DNA of 64,000 bases from Zygnema cylindricum. Lineage: Eukaryota; Streptophyta; Zygnematophyceae; Zygnematales; Zygnemataceae. Under the pieces are notes generated by a model. The model searched no databases, had not been told where the DNA came from, and saw only the letters and a list, made by a program, of their open reading frames with translations. Made by a program: the position numbers and the translations under genes. Positions 34,195 to 45,799 of this stretch are shown piece after piece. The first letter of the stretch is position 1. Each line of letters opens with the position of its first letter. The DNA lies in the NCBI GenBank assembly GCA_037447655.1, contig JBBHKE010000743.1:186001-250000 (forward strand), written 5' to 3'.

Positions 34195-35664
34195 ATGGAG
34201 CAAATGGTTGTAGACAAAACCGTCGTGGAAACTTCGGAAAGACTACCGGTCAGCAAATTCACGTAAGAAAGTTTGACTTTTCAACCCTAATCATTGAAAT
34301 TACTAAAATCTACACGTTGCACAGAGTAATGCTACAATGAATCTGAAACACAAATAGTTGTTTGGTTGTTACAGCTTGGACGATGTATGTATTAGTCTTC
34401 CGAGAGACGGAGACTGTTTTTTCTACGCATTGATCGAAACCATGCACCTGGATGCGGGAAAGCACGATGTCTATCACATGTGTTCGAGAGTTGGGATGGA
34501 AGTAGAGGCAAGAGAGTTAAGAAAACATGTTAGCGTCGCAGATGCAACAAAATGGTTATATCCTAGCAGTTGTTGAAATATCTGACTTAACTATAGAGAA
34601 AAGTCACGTGGCATTTCAGGTGTTAAAAGCTGCGCAAGTTGTGTTAGCCAGGTTTCTTTTGGGTTTCATATACATTAGGGGAGAATTAGACTTGGTAAAA
34701 AATCATCTAAGAGAAAAATGACAAAAGAGTTGCGCTAGCCATAGTATGGTACTCGTGTCATTATTACGTGTTGTTCGAGGAATGAAAAGGAAGATGAAGG
34801 CGTGTAAGACTGATAAAAGTACAAGATTCGCCTCTTTTTTCCGCCCTTCACAAAAATTATGGACAAAATGACTCCTTTGGTACCCAGTGCGCTTGAACAA
34901 TTTGATGGTAAGACAACTGAAATACATATCAAAGGAGAACCGAACGAAAACGTCGTCGCAGGAGCCACACCTTTTTTTTTTCGATTCATAGACTTTAAGC
35001 GTCCATTTCTTTCACCCCAAACAAAATACACCAACGTTGAAGCGATTGCCGAATGTTGGCCGTATGAGCGTCGCTACGGGAAAGAAAAATGAACTTATGC
35101 ACGAGATAAAGAAAAGAGCAATAAAAAAACATCATCTCTAGAGGCATTACAAGTAGGATATGTGGAATTGTTGGAGCTACCACACGAGAAAAGAAATGAT
35201 GAGACAGAGTACTTTATATCGGATATTCCTTCTAGAGAAGCATTGGCAGAAAAAATGAAAAATTTGAGAGTAAGGGGTTCTACTGTAAATTATGATGACA
35301 AAGATATCACAGTATTGGCGGCAAGATTGGGCCAATGCATCAAAATATTAACCTTCGATGATAAAAAACGTTTCCCGAAGTTAGTGGAGGAGTATAACCC
35401 TTCGACCCTCTCTAATTACGTCTTTGCGGTTGTCCTTTTTAAGAGTTGCAAAAAAGTAATGCCTATATCTCTCATAGATTTAGAAGGAAATTATTTACCA
35501 TATTGTGGGCCGGAGATAACCAAAAACACTGGGATGTTCGCTCCCGCGACGAAAACAGAGGTACGTCTATCGTCTTTCTCAATTGTGTGAAAACGAATAT
35601 AATATCACAAACAATGCATCGCAAAAAAAGTTCAACATTCACATTTGTTGGGTGTGATTGGCAG
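34195..35664 (+). CDS. OTU-like cysteine protease domain, 5' part of an OTU-piggyBac gene
   Basis: An ATG at 34195 opens a 22-codon exon ending at a GTAAGA donor (34263). The intron would end at TTGTTACAG (34374), and exon 2 keeps frame. Exon 2 carries SLPRDGDCFFYALIETM, the N-terminal motif of OTU deubiquitinases, with Asp 34406 and nucleophile Cys 34415, then ARELRKHV. The frame stops at 34574. Related coding resumes at 35162 with YDDKDITVLAARLGQCIKIL, like the C-terminal half of an OTU fold. No H-Y/H-W catalytic His is evident there. That exon runs to TKTE, with a GTACGT donor at 35561 and an acceptor AG at 35664 leading in phase into the linker of the piggyBac part. The middle (34577-35161) is uncertain: either undetected splicing or decay. 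Confidence 0.6.
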
Positions 35665-38079
35665 TCTCAATTAGTGGCAGAAGAAAAAAATGCATGGGAC
35701 ATGGATGGACTTTCCACAAGGAGAAAAAAAAAGTCTGTAGTGTAAGGAAAGAACCTCCGAGGGAGACATTTGTGACAGAAGAGTTGCAAAAGATTGATGA
35801 GGAAAACTCGTGGGAAAAAAAAGTCGATGACGACAATGTGGAGTTGGAGAAAAAAAAATTCAGAAGCAAACGCGGCCGTCTTAAAAAAGTACGAATGGGG
35901 CCTAAACCCCGTCCATCACCGAGTTTCGAAAGCGCAGACGAGCAAACTGACTTGTCAGACACAGAAGAAGAGAAGGATGAATGGGATAAAAACGCTCTTA
36001 GCGAAGAGAGTCAAAGCGAATGGGAAGAGGATTCGTCAGCGAACGAAAACGAAGACAAACAAGATGAGGCGAGTGGAGAGTATTCAAGCGAGTTGAAAAA
36101 TATAGATGAGTGGCTTCGACCCTTTCACTACTTGCAGAGCAAAATCACTTGGAATAGACTAAAATTTTTGATCAGCAAGAGCGGCTTATAGAGGTAGAAC
36201 GACGGCTTTAGCTGCCATAAAAATAGGTGGGGAAGGTGCTCTTAGTGGACGGTTCGAAAAGCACAGAGAAAATGGCTGCAAGTATATTTTTAGCGTTAAC
36301 TCGCATTTATTTTTGGAAAAACTTTGTAAATCAATGAAACGCTTATAGGCAAGAAAAGTACGCACTCAAATTAGTTGCGTATCACAAGAAAGAGAAAGGG
36401 ACTACACCGCAACGGGGGAAAGAAATTACAATGGGAGAAATATTCGCATTTTTGTACCTGTTGATTTGCAATGGGATTGAAAGGTCGTCTTCTGACTCAA
36501 AGACGTTTCGTAAAAGGACCGGCGGAGGTTTAGAGTACCCAAACAGAGGGAGAATAATTCCAGAGAAGATATTTTCTCAAATCAAGAGGAATTTACACGG
36601 AAGGTCTAATAAATACAGACCGTCAAAAGAACAAGATCCGCAACGTTGGGCGTTATGGCAGGTAAGGTATTTGTTGCATTTGTGTGGTATGACCATATGC
36701 ATATTTGATGTTAATTTTAGCCAACAACAGAAACCTGTTGCGTAATGATTAACTCTGTAAAGTGTGCGCGTTGGACAAGTTGAACCGTTGATGAATGAGC
36801 ATAAAGAAACGTTTATACAGTACTATCAACCAGGAACTTATTTGAGTCTGGACGGGAGATGGATTCTTGACAATAGTATGTTGAACCCCATAAAACGTTT
36901 CTTTTTTAGTAAACCGAAGTCTAAACACGGGATGTAACAATTCGCGCTAAATGACGCGGTGACAATGTATCAGTTGACCTACGAGATAGACGTTAAAGGT
37001 GGAGAATTTAGTAGAGTTGGTGCCCGAACAAGGATTGTAAGGGCGTTTTGTGAACCGGTAAACGAGGACGAAAGAGTCGTTATGATGGAAAGAATGTACA
37101 CAAGGGTTCCTATTTTCTGGTGGTTGAAGAGTGAGAAAAAATGGGGGGCTTTGGGAACAATGTTGGTGAGAAAGCGTAGCGGAACAAGGAAAAGTTTAAC
37201 CTCTTTGGGCTACTCGGATGAAAAATTGCTAAATGGGTTGAAAAGACAAAGAGACGGGGTGATGAAAAGGGTGCCCAAGTTGGGCGATTTTAGTTTCGAG
37301 TTATGCGACCAAGAGGGTATGATAACATGTACGTGGGTAGACAAACGGAACGTTGTGCCCTCGGTGTGGAGGTTGTCCACTAGTTTCGGAGCTCGTCTCG
37401 AACTTGTTCAACGACCTAGAGGAGGTAACCCTATAGAGCGGCCAGGGTGTGTAACCATGTATAACAAATACAAAGGAAGAGTAAACAAGTTAAACCGAGC
37501 ATGTTTGGAAGGAGCGACTCTGCAAAGGACCTCCATACATCAATATCGATGGTGGTTGAAACTCTTTATGGGATTAATGGACGGAGCAATGACGAACGCT
37601 TAGATCATGTACAACATCCTACTGGAGCCAGAAGGAAAACATTACACAACAAGGGAAGATTTCCTAGACTTGCTTCAAAAAGAATTATTGGAAAGAAAAG
37701 CGATTGGTAAATACAGTTTTAAAATGGCCGCGGCGAGTCTATCTATGGCGGGGGAAAAACATCTATCGGTACCGTTGCACGAAATCCCTAAATACGTCGA
37801 GCGAGCTCGCGGCCGTGAGGAATTAATGCCAATTGTATAGAATGCGCGTTTTTTCACTTAAACGAGCTAGTGTTCCCACAAAAATTGCCACGCGAAAAGA
37901 AAATAATGGAAAGGGAAGTCTACGGAAGGCATTGCACTAGATACGGTTGTAAAAAGTGTGAAATGCCATTGTGTCGCACCGCCTGCTTCGACAAACCCGA
38001 GAGAAAAAAAGAAAAAGATCAGCTGAAAATAATAAGGAAATCGCAAAAGCTAGACGAGGAAGAGGAAAACGACATGTAA
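35665..38079 (+). pseudogene. piggyBac-family transposase with acidic linker and C-terminal Cys-rich domain
   Basis: After a charged, Ser/Glu/Asp-rich linker (35746-36191) come blocks typical of piggyBac (PGBD) transposases. These are ITMGEIFAFLYLLICNGIER (36424-36483), YYQPGTYLSLDGRWI (first Asp), FFFSKPKSKHGM with a TAA at 36935, YQLTYEID, VVMMERMYTRVPIF, ALGTMLVRKRSG, TWVDKRNVV (third Asp) and CVTMYNKYKGRVNKLNRA. NA-TAG-IMYN follows, the stop lying at 37601. Where the family has the second catalytic Asp, this copy reads Glu. A zinc-binding tail HCTRYGCKKCEMPLCRTACF lies at 37938-37997 in another frame. A 59 nt GT-AG interval at 36662-36720 could be an intron. TTAA-flanked terminal repeats were not found. 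Confidence 0.8.
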
Positions 38080-38183
38080 GATATATCAAACACGTTTTGA
38101 GGGAGCGAGCACTGAGAAAACGAAAACGGAAGAGTCGAAACATCATCACTCTACGGTTCGCACTGTCTCATCGAGAGACGACG

Positions 38184-38390
38184 TGTGATTGTTGCACTTT
38201 TACTCGCGCATCGTATTATTTCGCAACACTCAATTACAGTGTGTTCAATGTCTATTCGGAAAACCCAACTCAAAATCCGCATTTAGCTTGTTAATGCGGA
38301 CTCGGAGTTTAATCTTCCGAATAGACATTGTACACACTGTAACCGATTGTTGCCGAATGAAACTGCACGAGTAAAACTGCAACAATCACA
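38184..38390. repeat. 207 bp near-palindrome with ~100 nt arms
   Basis: The left arm (38184-38283) starts TGTGATTGTTGCACTTTTAC. The right arm (38293-38390) is its imperfect reverse complement, ending GTAAAACTGCAACAATCACA. The loop is about 9 nt. Both arms share AATGTCTATTCGGA and its complement. Transcribed, it would fold into one long hairpin. It lies about 100 bp after the piggyBac Cys-rich tail. It may be a foldback element, the remnant of element termini, or a miRNA-like precursor; the sequence does not decide. Confidence 0.8.
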
Positions 38391-39049
38391 TACCGTTTAT
38401 TTGTTTCGTGTGGTTTTTTAAAAGCTTTTGAATGAGGTATCAACAAAAAAAAACGGTCAAAAAAAAGTAGGATGACAATGTTGACAATTGATTGAGACCT
38501 TAACATAGGTCACCTGGTCATATTTCAGCGATGTATTTGCAACGAGACAATAGAATCAAACACCTTCACCATACTAGTTGCTAAAAAAATAAGACTTATG
38601 ATTAGAAAAGGTTGGGGTACCCACCTCTTTACATTCCACGTCTTATTCGGGTACTCAGTTTGTATTTGGAAAAAACTTACAAACGACAAACCGGAATTGT
38701 GCGCAACTAATTTTTGCGTGAAAAAGACATCCAAAACTAAAAAACGTGGTGCTTCAAGTCGAAATCCAACAAACGAATGTGTACAATCATTTTTTTATAG
38801 TTAGTGGTCGAATAATCCACGTTAGTGGATTTTTTGTACACTATTTGGATGCCGAACAACCTAAGTTGTGAAAATGTTCCAATTCGTGTTTTTTCATTTT
38901 TGTGTAAAAGACTTTAAAAAAAGAAACTTTTATTAGAAAGAGTTTTTGATAAAATGCACGAATCGGATGAAAAAACTAGTCTTTAAAAAGCTCCACTTAA
39001 ATGGACTTTTTTAAAAATAGTCCACTTAAATGGACTTTGGCAACTTAAA
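38391..39049. other. Spacer, no gene seen
   Basis: Three GTCCACTTAAATGGAC-like short palindromes lie near 38991-39045. Otherwise it is AT-rich and featureless. No 5' LTR for the copia element that follows could be matched here. Confidence 0.5.
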
Positions 39050-39299
39050 AGTTAGGACTTAGCCAATTTTGTAGTATCCACTATTGGGAATATGATTTGC
39101 TAAAAGCAATTTTTAGGAAACATCCATACATCATATCTTAGGGTTTACTAGGTTATTTGGGCTGCAATTTCGGGAATTGTCAGTTTACTGTATTGTTTAT
39201 CATTGTGGCAAATTAGAGGCATTTTGGCTAACTGGGTCATATTTTGTGTCTATTCAAAGTTGGCTATTGAGTAGGTACTTTTGATAATTTCCACTGTTT

Positions 39300-40366
39300 T
39301 TGATGTCTACTTCCACTCCTACTGCTAGTTCTCCTCCTACAACGGTGGTAATAGAACAACAGGTTGTGGGCCTTTCGTCAAGAATTCTTATCTTCAATGG
39401 CCAAAAGTATATTTACTGGGCGGCGACGGTTGAATCGTCGTTTAAAACTGCTGACTTATTGGGGGTTTTGGATGGCTCCCTTGATGAAACAAATCCATCT
39501 TGGGCAAAAACGAATTCAATGGCAAAGAACAATGTAATTCTTTGTATTTCATAAAATTTGGTCATGTCTCGACTGAAAATGAAGAAGTCGAGTGAGATTT
39601 AGACATCACTACAATCTGCTTTTGAGAAACCGAATGTTCAAGAGGAGTTTCTGGTGGCTGGAAAAATTTGGGGATACAAATACTCAGGAGGAACTATGGT
39701 CGAGTATTGTGACAATTTTCGTGCCTTTATTGATGCTCACTCTTCTGCAGAGGGGTCATTTCCTAAGTTTCAACAAGCAGCTTTGCTTATTAGAGGTCTC
39801 CCTAGTAGCATGAATGTTGTGTATGTTCAATTAAAGAGTCATGATAAAGCTAGCTGGTCATTTCAGTTAGCGTATAATCTTATATTGGAGGAAGAGACTA
39901 ATACTAAACTCCTTGAAAGAGAAGGAAAAGTTGAAGCATTTGCCACAGACTTTGACAAAAGAAATCAGATTAATCAGAACATGAGTCAATTTAACAAGAA
40001 TCTGAATCAGGTTAATCAAAGACAGAATAGATCATCTACTACTACTTGTTTTTATTGTTCCGAGAAGGGTCATAGATACAAGTACTGTCCTAAACTGAAG
40101 AAGGCTAAAAAAACATGTTTATACAGGCCAGGTTGGCAGGAAAGCCAGTATCACAGAGGCTTTTCTGGAAATCCTTCCCGTAGAAATGCTCTTTTCTCAG
40201 CTTTTGTAACTGATGCAGATGAGACTTTAAACTTCAATGAGCAAGAGGAGGCGGAGCTCTTTGCTATGGCGGCTGCAATGGAGGGTCTAAAAGATGCAGG
40301 ATGGATCATGGACACGGGAGCATCTGCCCACATGTGCTGGAACAAACCGGCTTTTGCAAATTTGTA
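39300..40366 (+). pseudogene. gag: Copia gag and protease
   Basis: Gag starts MSTSTPTASSPPTTVVIEQQ at 39300 and contains ILIFNGQKYIYWAATVESSF. A stop at 39552 and a frameshift precede the main open frame (39654-40366). That frame holds the CCHC knuckle CFYCSEKGHRYKYC (40047-40088) and the intact protease motif WIMDTGASAHM with the catalytic Asp at 40311. It stops at 40364-40366 inside the protease. NVLYVPDF near 40490 continues the conserved protease/pre-integrase region after the stop. Confidence 0.85.
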
Positions 40367-40659
40367 GCAAACATCTCCAATGAGTATTTACTATATTTGT
40401 GGCATGAGTGTTCAAACCTCAACTCAGGGTGATGTATCTTTGATGGTAGATGTGGGGGGAAATTCGGTAGAGAGAACCTTTCATAATGTTTTGTATGTTC
40501 CAGACTTTTAGAAAAATATATTTTCTACATCATTAGTGGAGAGCAAATGCTTTGAAGTTGTTTTGAAAGGAGGGAGACAGATGGTTAGCAAGAAAGGGAA
40601 AGAGACAGATGGTTAGCAAGAAAGGAAAAGTAGCAGTAAGAAGAACTAGAGATGCTAGC

Positions 40660-41521
40660 AAAATGTACCGGATGGACATGGTTGAATATAAAAAAAATGA
40701 TGTTTTCTACTCCAATGTCCTATCTGACAATGAGTTGTGGCATAAAAGATTAGGACATATGAATTATGATAGTCTTTAGAAAATGGTAAATTCAGGGAAA
40801 ATCAAAGGAGTCTCTATCAGTTCTCTTCCTATAAAATCATGTGATGGTTGTTCACTTTGCAAGATTCACAAATTGCCATTTCCATAGAAAACACACCACA
40901 GATCGGGGAAAAATCTACAGCTAATACACTCTAATGTTCTCGGTCCTTCACAAGTGGCTTCAGCTAGAGGCGTCCACTATATGGTTACATTCACAGATGA
41001 CTACTCGAGGTATGCTAAAGTCTACTTCATGCAACATACGAGTGAAGTGTTCACTCACTTCAAACAGTACAAAGCGTGGGCGGAAAAGCTTCATGGAGTT
41101 CCAATATTGGCGTTGAGATCGGACAATGGGGGAGAATACACATCAACAAAAATTGAAGAATTTATCATTCAACAAGGTATTAGTCACAATCTTACTGTTC
41201 CATATACCCCAGAACAAACCACAACAGAATGGTGTTTTTGAAAGATTAAACAGGACAGTGACAAAGAGTGCTCGGTCCATGATTGCAGATAAAGGGCTAG
41301 ATTTGAAATTCTGGGTTGAAGCACTGAATTGTGCTGTTTATATTAAAAACAAAATTGCTTCTAGATCTGTTAACACCACACTTTATGAGCTTTGGACAGG
41401 AGAAAAACCTGATGTTAGCCACTTTAAAATCTTTGGCAGCAAGTGTTTTATTTTCAATACTTCACAAGATAGATGGAAAATAGAGGCTAATGGCTTACCA
41501 GGAAATTTTTATAGGGTATGA
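40660..41521 (+). pseudogene. Copia integrase
   Basis: The pre-integrase zinc module reads LWHKRLGHMNY and CDGCSLCKIHK. The core has HSNVLGP (40927-40947), where the family's first catalytic Asp is replaced by Asn at 40933. Then come TFTDDYSRYAKVYF, LRSDNGGEYTS (second Asp intact) and, after a frameshift near 41220, QQNGVFERLNRTV with the Glu. ELWTGEKPDVSHFKIFGSKC ends the domain. In-frame stops occur near 40780 and 40886. Confidence 0.85.
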
Positions 41522-41844
41522 TGATAATGCAAAAGGATATAGTTTTTGTATTTGAGAAACAAAAAGTGATTATTTTTAGGAATATCTAGATTAAAGATGA
41601 ACAGGATTCGGTTGACCATTTCAAAGTGTCAGATCAACCGGCAAAGGATAAGCAAGAATATGTCATTTTTCACCATACACAGCGAGTCTACTTTCCACTT
41701 GCAAGTGGGACACCTCTTTCTTCACTTACTGTGGTTCCTTTATAAGATGCTTCACCACAATCTACGCCTCAGGTGGAAAAAACGAACTACTACGGACTCT
41801 GTACCAGATCAAGTTACGATTCAAAATAAACAAAAAATCAAAGA

Positions 41845-43484
41845 TTGGCGACGATCTCAGCCTCAAAATTTCCGGGAGGAAAGATATCTAGCAGCCGTCT
41901 GCAAGCAAGCTCTCACTTTGTTTTTTCTGCAGCTACAGAGAAGCCTCTAACGATCCATGAGGCCTTCTCATCACCTCAGAGAAATCAATGGATCGAGGCG
42001 GCAAAAGATGAAATAAAGTCTATTATGGAGGCACAGACATGGGAGCTAGTGGATCTTCCTCCCGGCATAAAAGCCATCGGCAGCAAATAGGTATTCAAAA
42101 TGAAGTTCAACTTGGACAACACCATCGAAAGGTATAAGGCCAAACTAGTTGCCAAGGGGTATAATCAAAAAGAAGGTATTGACTTTGAGGAAACCTTCTC
42201 TCCAATTGTCTGATTTCCCACTGTCAGAATTTTGCTAAGTCTAGCGGCTATAAAGAAAATATGGAAATACAACAAATGGATGTTAAAACTGCTTTTTAAA
42301 ATGGAGAGTTACTAGAAACCATTTATATGAAACAACCTGAAATGTACGTTGAAAAGGGAAAGGAAATATTAGTGTGTAAATTAATGAAATCTTTGTATGG
42401 GGTAAAACAAGCCTCGCGTCAATGGAATTTGAAGTTAGATGAGTTTTTGACTGGGTTGGGATTTAAGAGAAGTAGCTCAGATCATTTTGTATATGTCTTA
42501 CAAGGGGAGGATGGGATACTATACATTGCTGTATATGTGGATGACTTATTATAAAAAAGTAAGTCAATGTATGAAATAAACCGCATTAAAGCGGCTTTAA
42601 ATTCTAGGTTCGAGATGAAAGACCTCGGTGAGGCAAAGTAAATTTTAGGAGTACGGGTAGAAAGAGATAGAAACAAAAGGCTGATTATGTTAACCCAGAA
42701 AGAAACAATAGGTAACATGTTGGAAAGATTTGAAATGAAAGAAGTAAAGGGATCTATAACTCCCATGGCATTCAGGCAAAAATTGGAGGGAAGGGATTCA
42801 GAGTCAGGCATTATGGTGTGTGAGAGTCTAGAGTTAGGGGAAGAGGAGTTTATGGCTTCAAAGCCATATAGACATGTAATTGGAAGTCTTATATATTTTA
42901 TGAACAGTACGAGACCTTATATTGCAGCAGCTGTGAGGGTCTTGAGTAGAAGTTTGCAGAATCCTAAAAAAGCAGACTGGGAAGCAACAAAAAGGGTGCT
43001 GAGATATCTTGCAGGTACTCGAAATCATAAGCTTGTACTCGGAGGAGGAGAGGTGAAAATACAGACGTGGAGCGATGCTAGCTATGGAGACATGCCAAAC
43101 CGGAAATCTACGACCGGCTTTGTTTTGAAGATTGGAGACGGAACTTGCTGCTAGAGTAGCAAATTACAAAAGGTTACAGCTCAATCCACAATGGGGTCAG
43201 AATATATGGCAACGGCTTCTGCCCTCGAGGAGCTCCTATGGGTCAAGTCCGTTTTACAAGAACTTGGGTATATGCAAACTGGTCCTCAAGCTATCTGGTG
43301 TGACAACCAGGCAGCCATTGCAATTGCCTCTAACCCCAGCCATCACTTTAAGAGCAAACACATGGATGTTAGACTTCAATTTGTTAGAGAAAAATTACTT
43401 GCAACAATCGTTAAGTTATGTTATTTACCGTACGAAAATATGGTAGCTGACATGTTAACAAAAGCCCTTCTTGCTCCTAAGTAA
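41845..43484 (+). pseudogene. pol: Copia reverse transcriptase and RNase H
   Basis: RT begins with SSPQRNQWIEAAKDEIKSI and WELVDLPPGIKAIGSK (stop where Trp is expected). It continues through [27 protein letters not shown]-stop-NGEL (read in pieces), MKSLYGVKQASRQWNLKLDE and the polymerase box YVDDLL (about 42534-42551), followed by a TAA. RNase H has WSDASYGDMPNRKSTTGF, GSEYMATASALEELLWVKS, IWCDNQAAIAIA and HMDVRLQFVREK, so its catalytic acids survive. It ends at MLTKALLAPK, stop 43482-43484. Confidence 0.9.
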
Positions 43485-43543
43485 CAATTTTGCAAAGATG
43501 CTATTGGACTAAGTGAGTAACTGAGTCTAAAGATTTAGGGGAG

Positions 43544-44284
43544 TGTTGTAATTTATAAATCTTTATTTCAGTAAATAGGGGTAAAAATAACTTAGATTAT
43601 TTTTCTAAGTAGTCTACTGTAATACTTACCTAAATTAGCATTACACTTGCAAAAAGTACAGTAGAGTGTATTGTATTTTTACATGGACACGTGTCAGCAA
43701 AAAAACGTATGCAGGTTTTTCGGAGTGGCGTCGACAGTCAGCCACACGCGTCACGCAGTTGACAATATGATTCACAAGATCGGACAAACGGGATCTGAAC
43801 CGAGTATTCCGAAAATAAATGGTACAGTTTGACGGCACCATCGTCGACTAAATTTGTTCCAACGAATGCGATTCACCTAGGTCCACAAGCGTGATTCACG
43901 AGGGACCACAAGCGTGATTCGCATGGGACCACAAGTGACGAAACACTCAGGTGCTTCGTACTACACGACCATATTCGGCTGGATTTTAGCGACTCTCGCT
44001 GACTACGCATTTGGAACGTTTTGTGTACGGTTGGAACGTTTTGTGTACGGTTTGAACGTTTAGTGTACGGTTCAATATCTGGAAATATCTGAATAACATT
44101 GTTTTGTATTTTAGTGTAATAAAAAATAGTGTTCCATTAAGCAGGTTTTTAGAAAGTAATAATTAGGGTTTTGAGGTACAGTGACGTACAGGTAGGATGC
44201 GTTGTCGTTAGTCAGGATAATAATTGTAGTAACGGTTACCCAAATTAGTGTAGATCAGTAGATACACACTGTGAGTATATAACT
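43544..44284 (+). repeat. Copia 3' LTR (3' boundary approximate)
   Basis: It starts TGTTGTAATTTATAAATC directly after the purine run TTAGGGGAG. It contains ACGTGTCAGC, three GGTTGGAACGTTTTGTGTACG-type tandem words (about 44015-44075) and AATAAAAAATAG near 44120. The right end is set where homology to the leader at 39050 begins. A canonical CA terminus and primer-binding site are not certain. Confidence 0.65.
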
Positions 44285-44606
44285 TAGGACTTAGCCAACT
44301 TTGTAGTATCCACTATTGGGAATACGATTTTCTAAAGGCAGTTTTTAGGAAACTTCCAGACATCATATCTTATGGTTTACTAGGTCCTTTGGGCTGCAAT
44401 TTCGGGAATTGTTTGTTTACTGTATTGTTAATCACTGTGGCAAATTTGAGGCATTTTAGCTATTTGAGTCAGATTTTGTGTCTGTTCAAAGTTGGCTGTT
44501 GGGTAGGTACTTTTGATAGTTTCCACTGTTTTTCATGTCTACTTCCACTACTACAGCTGGTTCTCCTCCTACAACTGTGGTAGTAGAACAACAGCTACTA
44601 CGTATT
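44285..44606 (+). repeat. Second copia leader and truncated gag start
   Basis: This matches 39050-39370 from TTAGGACTTAGCC through the gag start, reading MSTSTTTAGSPPTTVVVEQQ at 44535. After about 44606 the sequence diverges into an unrelated ~40-codon frame ending at 44723. It is the front of a second element sharing the LTR at 43544, cut off after about 24 gag codons. Confidence 0.85.
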
Positions 44607-45799
44607 CGGCTCCCAAATAATCAAAGTGAGCTAATACGACCTGTAATCAAAATCTACTACAATCGGTGTAAAGAGTATATGGTCGAGAATGGCCCGCGTG
44701 ACGAAGAACCGGACTTCTTTTAAACGTCTTCTTCAAAAATTGGAATGTCTTTTTTTGCTCAACTTTCTACTATCACTTTGATTTTTACTTGTGAGTTAAG
44801 TGAAGGCACTTTGATCTTTACTTATGAGTAAAGTGAAGGCTTGAGCTTGACTGCTAAACTTTGGAACAAATCGTCCATAATAGTTAGCTAACCTAAAAAA
44901 TGTGCGAAGTGGAGAATCATTTGTGGGAGTTGGCAATGCATCTTAAGCGGCGACCTGGTATGCTTTTCGGGTAACCTCATGTCCCAAGTAAAAAATCGTG
45001 TCTACTCCGAATATTCTTTACCAAGATGACACTATAAGCTTAACGCATAACGCTCACAAAGCATCAAATACTATTTGTAAATAAAAGAGCGAGAAAACCA
45101 ATGAAAATACGTATTCACTTGTATTAATCCTAAATTAACAAAACTTAAGACTTTTTTTCACAAATTATTTCTCTGAATGGCTCAAAAGATGGTGTTTTTG
45201 CCATACCGTTGTTGATTTATCTACTATATTAATCCTAAATGGTGTGTCTTTGTAAATTCCAATATCAATATCAGCCTATTAAAACACACCACGATTCTTT
45301 TCTAATAGATCCACAATGTTAAATTTCTTCTCTCTTAATTGCTCTCCAATAATCCAATCCATCTTTCTCGGTTCCAAAGCTGCAAAACTCTCCAGTCGCC
45401 TCGTCCATTGATCAAACTCGTCCCCCCCCAACCACTCTACTCATTTTTTTTTTGCAACACCTTAGTATACACAAATACAACATCCTCTACTCTATATACT
45501 TGGTTCCGTAGTGTTTTAGGTTCGCCCCTTTGGTTCTCTATTGTTGGATTTTTTGATCAATTATTTTATCTCTCCCATTCTCAAGCGTTGTGTGTTGTTG
45601 GATTTTTTGATCAATTATTTTATCTCTCCCATTCTCAAGCGTTGTGTGAACCGCATAGGCATGCGAGTTGGATTTTGTAAAATTCTTGTCCGATGCTAGT
45701 AAAAATACAAGAGAAGAAAAGATAGTGTAACACTAACTAACTACCGTAATATGTGCGAATTGATAGTTTGACCAATCAAACGGCGACGTGTCGAGAGAG
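44607..45799. other. AT-rich DNA with a 54 bp tandem pair, no gene seen
   Basis: GTTGGATTTTTTGATCAATT at 45544 recurs at 45598 (period 54 bp, nearly identical), extending an incidental 113-codon frame. No recognised gene or RNA. Confidence 0.5.

Larger units (their letters stand above)
39050..44284 (+). mobile_element. Decayed Ty1/copia retrotransposon
   Basis: In order on the plus strand: leader (39050-39299), gag with CCHC knuckle, aspartic protease, integrase, reverse transcriptase and RNase H (to 43484), a purine-rich stretch ending TTAGGGGAG and a 3' LTR from 43544. Integrase before RT defines copia. Many stops and frameshifts make it non-autonomous. No matching LTR precedes 39050, so the 5' LTR is missing or replaced. 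Confidence 0.9.

Noticed and set aside
34527-35092. Separate small genes at 34527-34721 and 34859-35092
   Set aside because: No motifs, overlapped by open frames on the other strand, and positioned inside the OTU-piggyBac unit, where intron or decayed coding is likelier.
15368-37603. Alternative nuclear genetic code with TAA/TAG read as Gln, suggested by in-frame TAA/TAG at conserved positions in RT, integrase and transposase
   Set aside because: Alpha-tubulin ends exactly at its conserved C-terminal Tyr with TAA (60305-60307). Other element stops fall at Trp or non-Gln positions and occur alongside frameshifts, so decay explains them.
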